The translations under genes were made by a program, and so were the position numbers. DNA of 64,000 nt, from the NCBI RefSeq assembly GCF_902635505.1, contig NC_045428.1:120051641-120115640 (forward strand), in the 5' to 3' direction. The stretch is from Sarcophilus harrisii (lineage: Eukaryota; Chordata; Mammalia; Dasyuromorphia; Dasyuridae). The stretch's first letter is position 1. Every line of letters starts with the position of its first letter. Shown here piece after piece: positions 37,371-48,103 of this stretch. The notes beneath the pieces were generated by a model. The model saw only the letters and a list, made by a program, of their open reading frames with translations, did no database searches and was not told the origin of the DNA.

Positions 37371-38479
37371 TTTTTTGGTAAAGAAGCAATATTAAACTCA
37401 TTCAGTAAAAGACCAGTCCAATGCTTAAGGAGTGTCCTTTTGTGGGACTGCTCCCTTGATGGAAAGCTGAAGGTCTGTTAAGCTATTTTTGTGACAAGTA
37501 GTTCACCATAAAAACCATGCACACTGAGGTTTTTGCCTGAGGACAGCAAAGCTTCTCATAGAGTTTCTTCATCTCAATTCAAGAGAGGGCTATAGAAGGC
37601 AATCAAACCTCTGAGGGATTTCTTGTCTCTTTGACTGTAAATGGTGCTAAAAGACAATTAGTCCATTAGCTGATGTCTAATGAGCTCTCTGTTACTGCAG
37701 AACCCATCTGGCTTCCTTTAGCTCTCTCAGCTGACTCAGCTCAGGATCACAATTATTTTCTGATTTTCTTCTATTCTGCTCAGTTCAAGCAACAGGGGGT
37801 TATCTTCCCCATGAGCTTCTCTCTTCAAGTGGTTGGTTGCTACATTTTTTCACTTTCTGATCTCTGGCTTCTTATCATCTCATATTCTCATTTGGCTTGT
37901 GGGTTCCAGTGCCTCAAATCAGGGCCTCCTCATAAACGGAGGCAAAACCAAACTAAACCAACCAAACAAATAAATTACAACAAACAGAAAAACAAACAAA
38001 CCAAAAAACCCAATCAGGAACCAATAAGGAATAACAAATAATATATATGGCATATCTTTGATTTTTAATTTCTCAGTTATATCCTTCGAAACCCAGAAAA
38101 AAAAAGCTGTATGTAAATGAGCTAATGGAAAATGCCTTGCAGTTATCTCCACATTCCATCAGTATTTGTGTCCTGGAGCTGCTCTCAAACAGGTCCTTTT
38201 GTATTTATCTGAGAGGTAATTTTATCTCAAGTCCTAAGAATTGTCTGAAGCTTTTGTCAGAACTTTTTGTGTGAAATGTCTGTGGACATTTGTTACGTAA
38301 ATGTTCTTTTTCCTGCCTCTTCCAACAAATGAAATTCCTATATATGAAAGGGCAGTTCCATAACTTACAACTTTGGAAAAATATTATTTACATCCAAAGC
38401 CTCTACTTTTTCATTAAATATTCTGTTACCATCTCAACTCAACTGCTGGTGGAGATAGCCCAGAACCAACTACTATATT
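37371..38479. other. No gene recognised
   Basis: An A-rich (AAAC)n-like stretch lies at about 37937-38045. The overlapping frames at 37673-38152 on both strands look like chance. Confidence 0.4.
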
Positions 38480-38701
38480 GGGATAGCCTTCTTTCTTTAT
38501 CTCTCTTTTTTTGAATGAAAGAAGAATCTTTTATTTGATTTTATTGAGAAGTGGGTATAGTCCAAAGAAGGACACACCGAATATAGAGTCAAGAGCAAGC
38601 TTTATCTTATTAGTTCAGGTACTTTATCCATCCCTTCAAATTTTGGATCGGTCAGATTTACAGTTAGTTACAATTGGTTGGCTGGGATAGCCTTCTTTCT
38701 T
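38480..38701 (-). mobile_element. Short retroposed RNA copy with perfect 18-bp target duplication
   Basis: GGGATAGCCTTCTTTCTT occurs at 38480-38497 and again at 38684-38701. The 186 bp between them read on the minus strand as a transcript end: AATAAA-like signals near 38545 and 38536, then a short A run (plus-strand T run at about 38507-38514). The segment 'gcaagctttatctta' and the layout resemble the R/U5 end of an LTR transcript, but I cannot name the source. L1-driven retroposition is the simplest reading. Confidence 0.85.
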
Positions 38702-38949
38702 CCCTCTTCTCATGCCACTTTCTGCCACCATTGTCTAAGAAGCAACCTTCACAGAGACCCAATATGGCATGTCTCTTTTAAGGTGCCATAATCCCCAACT
38801 CCTCAGCAGCCACAGTTACTGGAAAACAGAAAAATAAGGTTCTTATTATCAAAGTCCTTGACATTATTAAATGATTTTAAATCAGAAATTAACATACTTT
38901 TAGCAGTAAAAATGACATTAGAGAATATAAACATTCTAAGGACTACTGG

Positions 38950-39740
38950 ATCTTTCCATCTATTTATTCTCTCTTCAATTCTTTCCCATCAGTTTTCTTC
39001 CTCCCATTCCACTGGAACTATGCTCTCTAACATCACCAAAAATTTAATCATTAAATTCAGTGACCTTTGCAATTTTTACAGTGTTGATCACCTTCTTCTC
39101 TTGGATAGTCTCTCTTTTTTGGCCTTCAAAATCACCAAACTATACTGGTTCTCTTCTATATTTGTAATTTCTTCCTCTTTTCTTTTTTTTTCTGGGTGGA
39201 TATTCCTCAAGAAGTCTGTCCTTGACAATCCTATTCACTTTTATGACCTCAACTATATCCTCTTTATGCATATTATTTCCAAATTTACATTTGCAAGCCT
39301 AACTTCTCTCTGAGTTCCAGTTTCACACTTATTTTCAAGACATTTCCACTTAACCGTCTCTCCAATACCTCAAATGCAATATATTCCTAATTGAATTTAT
39401 CTTCCCATTTAACTCTGTGTTTCCTTTTTTTTTCATTATTTCTGTGATTTTTAGCTGTTGTAATATAAATATTATTGGAGTTATCTTTTACTCTTCCCTC
39501 ACCTTCAATTTTCCAGTTACCAGACAGAATCAATCTTATGACTATAACATCCATTTAATCCAACCCCTTTTTCTATATTTTCACTCCCACCACTCACTCA
39601 TCTGAACTATTAGAATAACCTTCCCCCAAAGCTCTCCCTGCTTCTACTTTCTTTCTATTAGAAGCCATTCTTTTACACATCTGTCAATTGAGAAGTCTTC
39701 CTTATGTCTTAAATGGATCAAAACTCTTCAATGGCCCCTT
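38950..39740 (+). repeat. L2-clade LINE, reverse-transcriptase region
   Basis: The string 'gtgttgatcaccttcttct' corresponds to the L2 RT motif 'FDTVDH.LLL'. It is followed by 'SLSFLAF' and 'YWFSS' matches to 'SSLGF...SWFSSYL'. Reading is broken in several places. The 151-codon frame at 38858-39313 is RT-derived, not a host gene. Confidence 0.65.
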
Positions 39741-39759
39741 TTTGGAGGGGGGAAGAGGA

Positions 39760-40150
39760 ACAGAAATGACAGATGCAGAAATTGGGATTAATTAAGAAAT
39801 GTAAAGCTGCCTTAACAGAAAGACTGGAGATAAGGGCCATGCCTTTAGCAAAGAAGCAAGATCTAAGTCAGATAAGACTCAGATGTCAGAGAATGAAGAT
39901 GTCTTTAAAAGAGTCCAAAGACAATCTGCCACTCTTAGTGCTCCAACAAAAAAGAAACAGTAAGGCAGGAAGGAGTAGATCCAGGAGAGAGCAATGTAAT
40001 AGAATTTGAGAGATGAGATAATTGCTAGGAGAACAATATGGTCAGCAGAATCAAGCTACAGAGAGGTCAGAAAGGATGAGAATTTATTTAATAAATAAGA
40101 TGTCACTAAGCACTTTAGAGAAATTTTAATAGTTGAATTAAAATGTATAA
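39760..40150 (-). repeat. L2-clade LINE RT region, reverse (probable)
   Basis: The strings 'agaggtcagaaaggatgag' and 'caatatggtcagcagaatc' match the reverse of the L2 segment that encodes the RT start ('tgctgctgagaggtc...gatgag' in better copies). It lies tail to tail with the forward L2 at 38.95-39.74 kb. Confidence 0.5.
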
Positions 40151-40455
40151 ACTCAGTCATAGAGAACTTATAGAGAAATACATTCCTCCTTTTTCTTAAA
40201 GGGGTGAGGAATGTGAAATGGGAATATAGTATATACACTTTCAGATGCTGTGGCTACATCTATAGACTTAAATTTTTTTTTTGTTGTTGTTAATAGGAAA
40301 GTTTGTTAATAGGAAGGAAATGGGAAAGAAAATGGGAAAATAAGGAGGAGAAGCCATAAGAAAGAGCTATTTTTTCATGAAAACATGATAAAGCTATAAA
40401 ACATAATGAATGAAAATAATTTTTCTGGACTCTTTTCAAGGAAAAAGATAAGCAT

Positions 40456-40716
40456 ATGATAACTAGGCAGCTAGGTTACTCAATGCATAGAGTGCTGGGC
40501 CTGAAATCATAAAGACCTTGAGGTCAAATCCAGCCTCAGACACTGATTAAGCTGTATGACCTGACAGATCACTTAACCTCTGTTTCCCTTAATTCACAGA
40601 AGGAAATTTCGAACCACTCAAGTATTTCATTAAGAAAACCCAATGGATAGTATTCATATAATATAGTCCATGGGGTCATGAAGAGTCAAATAACTGAACA
40701 ACAAAATGATAACTAG
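40456..40716 (+). repeat. MAR1-like SINE (long form) with target duplication
   Basis: ATGATAACTAG occurs at 40456-40466 and 40706-40716. Between them lie 'gcagctaggttactca', 'cagcctcagacactgatt' and the tail 'ggggtcatgaagagtc'. Confidence 0.85.
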
Positions 40717-41103
40717 AGAAAATGAAAGGAGATTTATTCATTTTAGTATGGGAGAGATTTGAGAATATTTGAAAATAACAGTGAAAAAATTTGACTCACA
40801 CAAATGGAGACATTTTGAGTCACAAGAATCTGTAAGAATTCTCTTGTCAAAAAAATTGTGATAAACTCCATTCTTAAAGACTTCCCTAAGGAAAAATTAG
40901 ATCTAATTAGATTACCTAATTAAATCTAATCTCATTAGATTATTGGCATCAGAAAATCAATCAGACTGAAAACACTTGAAATTAATTGGGTTGAAGAGAA
41001 GGGATGGGAGGACTGATGATCATATCTCTGATAGTCAGATTCACCTGTACCATCTAGAAAGAGACTAATAACACATGCTTGAGTTACTGAGCTATATACT
41101 GAG

Positions 41104-41104
<1 letters not shown>

Positions 41105-41147
<43 letters not shown>
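41105..41147 (+). repeat. (TA)n microsatellite
   Basis: About 21 TA units; the source of the Ile/Tyr repeat frame on the minus strand. Confidence 0.95.
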
Positions 41148-41153
<6 letters not shown>

Positions 41154-41269
41154 AACAATCTGGTTCAAAGGAAAGGATGATGCATTTGGAATTAGAAAAT
41201 CTCAGTTAAAAATCTACCCCTTAATGACTCTGGACTTTTGTTTCTTCTGGGTGGAAGAGATTTGTAAGT

Positions 41270-41385
41270 CACAGCACCTTATTTGCCCAAGGTCACAGAG
41301 ATAGTCAGTAGCAAAGGCAGAATTTGAGCCCATAGCTCCTGGTTCTCAATTCAGCACGTTCTCTACTTCACTATACTGGAAAATG
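41270..41385 (-). repeat. MIR-like SINE, reverse
   Basis: The strings 'caaggtcacagagatagtc' and 'aatttgagcccatagctcc' are the reverse MIR pattern. Confidence 0.55.
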
Positions 41386-41724
41386 GATGATCGTTAATGT
41401 CCTTTTAAACTCTAACTCCAAGATCCTTTGCTTTCATCCTTGAAAGGAACTTATCTGTCTGCAACTGCTATTTGATTTAGGAAGTTCCAGCTCAGCCTCA
41501 AGATAGGTTGTTCACAGACCTCCAGTTCAGAGTACCACTAGAGGCTCTACTTTGTTGAGAGCCTTCAAAACTCAAACCTTCTAAAAGAAAAGAAGGTAAA
41601 AGAACTTGTCCAAAGGAAACTGCAGTGAAATTCAGGAACAGTGCCTCAGAGAAATCCATCAATTTCTGCCATATAAGATAGCTATTACAAAATGACAACA
41701 AAAATATTTGTTCTGGGTTTGATA

Positions 41725-41995
41725 TCCATTGTCTCTCTCTTTTCCTCCCTACATCTCTCCTTTCCTCCTTTTCTTATCTTTTTCCTCATCTCTTTTCCTT
41801 CTTTCTTCCCTCCCTTCCTCCTTCCCTCTCTCCTTCCCTACTTCCCTTGCTGTATTTGTCTCTCCCTGTCTGTCTCTCCTCCCTCCATGTCTCTGTCTCT
41901 TCCCTTTCCATGTCTCTGTGTCTGTCTCCGTCTCTGTGTCTGTCTCCATCTTTCTCTCTCTGTCTGTCTCTCTGCCTCTGTCTCTCATTATCCCA
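41725..41995 (+). repeat. Pyrimidine-rich low-complexity tract (TCTC/TGTC)n
   Basis: About 270 bases are dominated by CTCT, CCTT and TGTCTC units. Frames on both strands here (Ser/Leu/Phe-rich plus, Arg/Glu/Asp-rich minus) are artefacts of the repeat. Confidence 0.9.
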
Positions 41996-42044
41996 CACAT
42001 TCTGGGATTTTGCTTTTGCAGCTTTCATAGGTTTATTTTTTTTG

Positions 42045-42180
42045 AGGCAGAAGAGATATCAAGATCATATGATCCAACCCTTGATTTTAAATATGAGGAA
42101 ACTGGAAAAAAATACTTGGTCTAAAAAGTTACAAAAGCTGGAATTTGAACGTCAGTCTTTTGATTCCAAATTTTATGGTC
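42045..42180 (-). repeat. MIR/THER-like SINE, reverse
   Basis: The string 'atgatccaacccttgatttt', then 'atgaggaaactgg' and 'ctggaatttgaac', match the reverse core. Confidence 0.6.
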
Positions 42181-42990
42181 TTTTTCCTATTTATTATATG
42201 AAAATAGAACTATTGACTACTCTATAACCACTAGTTGTAAATATGAAAAGAAGAAAGGAGAACAGATAGTTTTTTTTTAACTTTTCAAAAGAGAAAAAAA
42301 TTAATTTGTAGAGGTCTACCTGCACAGAGAAGTTTTAACTTGTCTTTAAAATTCTTCTCTAATAGGATTTAAGCTATTTTTCAACTTTCTCTTTATTTAC
42401 TTCAAGTTTGGAAATGCAACATATTTTATCTGTTGAAGTGTTTTGATGTAGTGACATTTTAGTGAGATAAAATTTGAATTCAAATTTTAAATTTCTTTGA
42501 ATACTCTTTCATCAATTTCTTTGGAAATGATTCCTTAAATTATGGAAAACCTGTCTACAGTTTTTTCAGTCTTCTTGCATCTCCATCAGTCTTAACCTTC
42601 ATCTTTCAAACCGCTATCATGTCATATTATATTAGTGTCATATTGACCAGAAAAACAAAGCTCCCCTTTGAGCCACCAAGTAGGTCATCCCAGTTGTCCT
42701 GTTATCTTCCCATGTTAACATGATATGGTTTCATATTAATAGGTGTGGAGGAAAAAAAAGACTTTACCACTGTCAATTTCTTTAACTCTTTTTTGAAAGC
42801 ACAGTCAGATGGAAGAAAAACAAGTCATGATGAAGGAAAATGAACTATCATAATTTTCAAGAGAAAGTGTCTTGTTCAAAGTAGGAATTTATCAAATTAA
42901 GTTATATGAGTTGGGAAAGGGAGAATGTTTTCTTTAGATTTAGAAGTTGTATAACACAATAGATTAAACAATTATAATTCATGTCAACAT
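42181..42990. other. No gene recognised
   Basis: AT-rich, unassigned. Confidence 0.4.
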
Positions 42991-42994
42991 AGTA

Positions 42995-43185
42995 TTTTTG
43001 AAAGAGCATTGGATTCAGAGGCATAAGAACTAAATTGAAGTCTGGTTTCTGACTTTATTAGCTATGTGACAATAAGCAAATCACTTACATATTTTGAAAG
43101 TGGCCCTTTTACATTTCGTACTAAAAAGGACTATTCTGAGGATAAAATATATTTTACAATGATAAAGTACTATAGAAATTCAAGT
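42995..43185 (+). repeat. MIR/THER-like SINE
   Basis: The strings 'gaaagagcattggattcag', 'tattagctatgtgacaa' and 'gcaaatcacttac' are in MIR order. Confidence 0.65.
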
Positions 43186-44675
43186 TATTGTCCTTGTTTT
43201 TTAATTTTAATTTTGTTTTTAAAATTTTTGGATTGGACTTGAGAATTCTTTGGTATAGGGAACTCCTGGTGAGTTTTGTAGTTGACCTACATGGAATGGA
43301 CTGGATATGTTGTACCCTGGAGGTCTGAATCCAATTAGTGATCCTAGTCATGGGAATCTTTTGAGCAATTCAGTCATGTATGACTGGACCAAATGGTGGT
43401 ATCTTTTTGTTGGGCACAAGAGGCAAAAAAGTAAAATCTATGTATGCTTACCATATTCACTTAATTGTTACCAATCTGCCTATCTTACAGTAATAGCCAA
43501 GCTATGAAGTATAGGAGTAGACTGGCTGAAAGCCTTATTAGAGATGAACAAGGTTCTCTCTTTCTAGCTCATTTACATTGCTGAGAGAGTTAATGTTTTG
43601 AGTCTGAAGGACACTATGACTGTTATCAGTTTTACTGGACAAGTGAAAATAAAGGTAATTAAATAGACCATACCTAATAACCCAACTCTTACAATTTAAA
43701 TGTAAGAAAGAGGCCTGATAGGGTACTAGGGATATACTCATCATCCTAATTAAGTGCTAACAAGACAGTTGTCCTCACTTTGGTAACTTCAGTGTATTCC
43801 CTATGTTAACCATTTTCGTCCAGTGGTCTCATCTACAATACTTAATTCTTCTCCATTCATTACAAAGTCTTCCCCCCTATACTACACAAGCACCATTTCT
43901 ACAGACTTTGGTCTTTAGGCAATTGTCTCCCCAAAGTACTTCCCACAATTGCCTATCTAGTTTATTCATCCATCCACCTTTTCACACCTTCCCTACACAG
44001 TGCAGATTTGGTCAAATTGCTACACAGCTTGAACTTGTCAGGTCTCCTAGTGTTTCCACTTTATAAAGCAAGCACAGCCCATCAATGAAAGCAAGAGGAA
44101 GTGTACTATTAAGCCCATTCTCTTTTTACTTAAAAATTGAAATCAATGGGACCACTATCCATTGGCTTCAGTAAGTCTGTTAGAAAAAGAGCTGAACATT
44201 TAAAGATTAGTAGGGGTCTGACAGGCGAACATGTAGAACCTAGTGGTAATTTTTTAAGGCTATGAAGAATTTTTAAGCCACATTCTAAATTCATTGCACT
44301 GCATAAGGGTGGCCCTGAAGGAAAAGAATGTTGTTTTTGGAAACCTGGGCCTAAAGTTCTGAAAGAAACGTCCCTTAGTAAAGTTCCTTGTAGCTATCAG
44401 TCACAGAATAAATGTTTTCTTGAATTGATTTTGGAATTTGTTTAGCTTCCTTATTTAAGGAATTTGAATTTCATCCAAGTGAGTGAGAATCTTAATATAC
44501 TTTGCTCTCCCATCTGTAGTGTAGATTTAGAAGATGCAAACATGAATATCTTTTCCCTAGTCAACATTTCCTGATTCATCTTTATGAGAAAAGGACTAGA
44601 CTAGGATTCAGTTGTTTCAGTTATTTGGGTATATAAAATCATGGTCATAAATTTAGGAATTCTAAGAAGGATAAG
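43186..44675. other. No gene recognised
   Basis: Frames at 43307-44066 carry no recognisable motif. The segment 43.80-44.06 kb is pyrimidine-rich and may be decayed L2. Confidence 0.4.
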
Positions 44676-44679
44676 AGAT

Positions 44680-44835
44680 TTAGAGATGAAAGGAGAGAAC
44701 CTTTAATATCATCTTGTTCTATCGCTCATTTTATTATTGAAGAAACTGAGTTTCTGAGAAGTTAAATGAATTGCCCAGGATGATAAACAATTCAAGATAC
44801 AAAAAAGATTTGTACCTTGGATTTCTAATTAAAAC
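44680..44835 (-). repeat. MIR/THER-like SINE, reverse
   Basis: The strings 'gaagaaactgagtttctgag' and 'aattgcccaggatgat' are the reverse core and tRNA-like part. Confidence 0.6.
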
Positions 44836-44908
44836 AAACAAACTAAGACTCATTCTACTGCTTTATTTTGCCAATATTCATAAAAATAGATGAAACAGAG
44901 AAACTATT

Positions 44909-45054
44909 GGGGCAGCTAGTTGTTGGAGTGGATAGAGCACCAGCCTTGAAGTCAGGAGGATTTAAGTTCAAATCTGACCTCAGACAATGAATACTTCCTG
45001 GCTGTGTGACCTTGGGCAAGTTACTTAACACCAATTGCCTCAGGAAAAAAAAAA
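44909..45054 (+). repeat. MAR1-like SINE
   Basis: GGGGCAGCTAGTTGTTGGAG, then 'tggatagagcaccagcc', 'agttcaaatctgacctcag', 'ctgtgtgaccttgggcaag' and a poly-A tail, make a well-preserved copy. GAAACTAT on both flanks is a short target duplication. Confidence 0.92.
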
Positions 45055-45179
45055 AGTGAAACTATCACCCCAGCAATTCTGCTAGGTTCTGGTGGACAAA
45101 GTTCTTTTAGACTAATTTTATTCTGGGAAAATAATTTAATCTCTAAGTACTCTATAAGACTCATTGGAGATCCCCATGA

Positions 45180-45535
45180 ATAATGTGTATAGAAAAGACT
45201 CCTAGACATCACCTTCAGGAGCATCACATATAAAAATAGAAGATGATTCTCCAGGAAAAGGAGATTTAAAAGGAGGGGATGGAGAAGCAGAAGAAGGAGG
45301 AAAGTATGGTAGCTCAGAACCAAGTGAGGAAAGCATATCCAGGAGGAAATATTGGAAACTATATCAGAAACTATGAAAAGGACAAGAATAATGAAGAGGA
45401 GGGGGAGACACCTTTGGAGTTAGCAGTTAGGTAATTTTGACTACAGAAAAGGTCTATCTGATGGAATTGTGGGGCCAGAAACTGGATTGCAAGAGTTTAA
45501 GAAACAAGAGAGGAGTGAAGGATAAAGGAAGTATA
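45180..45535 (-). repeat. L2-clade LINE RT region, reverse (probable)
   Basis: The ordered strings 'ggaggggatggagaagcaga', 'aagtgaggaaagcatatcca', 'aggacaagaataatgaag' and 'atggaattgtggggcc' follow the reverse complement of L2 ORF2. The minus-strand frame at 45021-45323 spans its edge and is not a gene. Confidence 0.5.
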
Positions 45536-45580
45536 GCCAATTATTCAATTATTTCTAATTTTGACAATACAAGTTAAATA

Positions 45581-45582
<2 letters not shown>

Positions 45583-45647
<65 letters not shown>
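45583..45647 (+). repeat. (TG)n(AG)n compound microsatellite
   Basis: About 22 TG units are followed by about 10 AG units. Confidence 0.97.
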
Positions 45648-45649
<2 letters not shown>

Positions 45650-46069
45650 ATGATCATCAGAAGAGCTGACTTTGGAAAGTAGAATTGTCACATTTTCCCC
45701 CAGACACTGTAGCAAAGATGAAGTGCTTGGTAATGAGGAGGAAGGATTGTGAAGTGAGGAAGAAGACAGAGAAATGAGCTCACAATGAAGGACTTCAATT
45801 TTCTCAGGAGAGCAGTGAATCAAGTCATCTGCTGAATAAGAGGAGGGGATGGAAGCAGAGTAGGAGGCCTAAAGAGAGAGCATGGTAGCAGGATGGAATC
45901 ATTCAAGTCAAATCAAGTCATTCAGGTCCTAATTAAAATCCCAACCTCTTAATTCTTATGCCTTCATCACAAATATTTAATATTTCAATACTTAAATCTA
46001 CTTAATTGCAAATAAACAATGTTAATAAAATATTTACACAATAAATACAAAAATATTTTCCTGGGAAAG

Positions 46070-47225
46070 GAGGACATAAGCAGCTAAGGACAGACAGGAA
46101 GGGCATCAGATAAAAGGTGATACTTGAGCTGAATTTGGGAGGGAGAAAGGGATTCTAAGAAGCAGAAGTGAGGGAGGAATGCTTTTTGGGGTAACTCTGG
46201 GGTCAGCCTGTATGCAAAGACATAGTCAATCAGTCAATAAGCATTTATATAAGTTCTTAATATGGGTCAAAGAATGTACTAAAGTATTTGGGGTACACAA
46301 AAAACAAAAAAACAGGGCCTTCACCCTAAATAAACTCATTCTTATGGAGGAGACAAGTAAATAGTTAAGTGCATACAAGATAGAGTCACAATAGATAGAT
46401 GGGAAGCACCAGCAGTTGACAAACTGGGAAAAGTTTCCTGCAGAAGATAGGATTTAAATTGAGTCTTGAAAGAAGCCAGGAAAGATGGGAGGAAGTGAAG
46501 GGTCAAAGTATTAAAGGCATCGGGGACAGTCAGCTAAAGGCACAGGATGGAGTGTCCTGTGTCAGGAAAAACAGGAAACCTATGTCACTAGATCATATAG
46601 TATATGAGGGAGAATAAGTATGGGAAATCTGGAAAATTAGGAAGGGTTTTAAAAACCAGTTTTATAATTAATCTATGAGGAAATAAGGAGTCATTAAGTT
46701 TATTGAGTATAAGAGACACTTTTAGAACGGTCCTTTAGGAAAATCAGGTTGAAAGCTGAGTGGAAGATGGATTTAAAGATGGATTTAAAAGTGGGAAGAG
46801 GAAACATAAATGAGAAGTCAAAATAGAAACAAGATGTGGCCAATAGTTTGGCTCTTTGGAAAGAGTATATATGTGAGGAACTGAGAGTGAAGGAGGAGAT
46901 ACTGGAAAAGACATCTGAGTGATGTGAGGTAAGGAAGAAAAAAATAGATGGAATGTTGTTTAGCAATATAGCAAGTAGATTGGTTTAGTTAGGATATGGA
47001 ATGCATGAAGAGGAGAACTATGTGATAAGTCTGGAAAAGTAGGTGAGAGGTAATTGTGAAGGACTTCAAATTTGAAATAGAAAAAATTTGTATTTAAAAA
47101 TGAGGGGAAAATGAGCCACTGGAGATTTTGGAGGAGGAGAATAACATAGTCAGAACTATGTTTTAGGAATATCAATTTGGCAGTTGTGTGAAGAATGGAT
47201 TGAAAAGGGGAGAGATGGGTCACAA
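46070..47225 (-). repeat. L2 LINE 3' half, reverse
   Basis: The L2 terminus appears reversed at 46225 ('caatcagtcaataagcattt'). Then come 'aaactgggaaaagtttcctg', 'gagtcttgaaagaagccagg', 'atggagtgtcctgtgtcagg', 'tttaggaaaatcagg' and 'ggcagttgtgtgaagaatgg'. A second, similar piece lies at 46070-46200. It is an old, broken copy; the minus-strand frames at 46700-47223 belong to it. Confidence 0.7.
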
Positions 47226-47690
47226 AAACTATGAATTACTCACATTTTTAAAAAAAAATTAGTATTTATAGAGTTAATTAGGACAGGCTAATTTCATCAC
47301 TTAATAAATCTTTAATGTACCACTCTGGGTTCTTATTGATAGTGGTTCATAGTTGTTGCCAGTTCTGAACAAGACCTTTTTTCATTTTTTCTATCATCTC
47401 ATGTGTTGGACAAATTTTGCCCTCTGCCAACATGGTATGGAAAAATCATGTGACCAACAGCTTCAATTAAAACTTATGTTTTCTTAACCTGGGAGTAATG
47501 TTTGCTGAAGTCCTTTAGCTCAAGGAAAAATATTTTTATTCTGTTAGACTGAATAATAATTCCCATATGCTACATTCATAATCTTAGAAAATTTTAAAGT
47601 ATATTATTATTTTCTGTGGCTATAGTTACACAGACTCTTAATTTTATAAAGTACCATTCAAGAAACTGGAGGAGAAGTTTATTGTTAGAC
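47226..47690. other. No gene recognised
   Basis: AT-rich and unassigned. Confidence 0.4.
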
Positions 47691-47694
47691 AGAT

Positions 47695-47885
47695 AGATCT
47701 GACTAGTAGAAAGACCTCTGGTTCTGGAGTCAGAAAAAATTAGTTCAAATCTCTCCTCTGACATATACTACTTGCATAACTTCAGCAAGTCATTTAAACT
47801 TTCTGAATCTTGCTCTCCTCATCTTTAAAATGAGAAGATTGTATGTGATAGTCTTTAAGACTCATTCTAGCAGAAGATCTGTAAC
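47695..47885 (+). repeat. MIR/THER-like SINE
   Basis: The strings 'agacctctggttctggagtc', 'cttcagcaagtcatttaa' and 'catctttaaaatgagaag' are in MIR order. Confidence 0.7.
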
Positions 47886-47894
47886 ATTATGATT

Positions 47895-48035
47895 TTAAAG
47901 ATACTGAGTTTAGCATCAGAGGAATTTGATTCATTTCTAATCTGTGTCATTTATCATGTGATCTTGAGAAATTTTTTTCTTCATTCCAGGTCTCAGTTTC
48001 CTTATCTGTAAAGTGCCTTTTAGGCTAAGGTACTT
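47895..48035 (+). repeat. MIR-like SINE, second copy in tandem
   Basis: The strings 'tttagcatcagaggaatttg', 'catgtgatcttgagaaat' and 'tcagtttccttatctgtaaa' mark the copy. It lies directly downstream of the previous one. Confidence 0.7.
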
Positions 48036-48103
48036 TTCAGTTATACATCTCTTCATTGATAAGTAAATGTATTGGAGTTATATCTGTATCATACTACTGC
48101 CTA

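Noticed and set aside
38858-39313. 151-codon frame as a possible host gene
   Set aside because: It corresponds to L2-clade reverse transcriptase and is broken on both sides.
40860-40960. AT-rich hairpin (TAGATCTAATTAGATTA...) as a microRNA precursor
   Set aside because: Imperfect, low complexity, no sign of a conserved stem; AT-rich chance is likely.
41692-42227. Overlapping frames of 80-131 codons on both strands
   Set aside because: Low-complexity CT-rich repeat; open on both strands, no domain.
44909-45054. tRNA gene
   Set aside because: The tRNA-like head belongs to a SINE with tail and target duplication, and recurs throughout the window.
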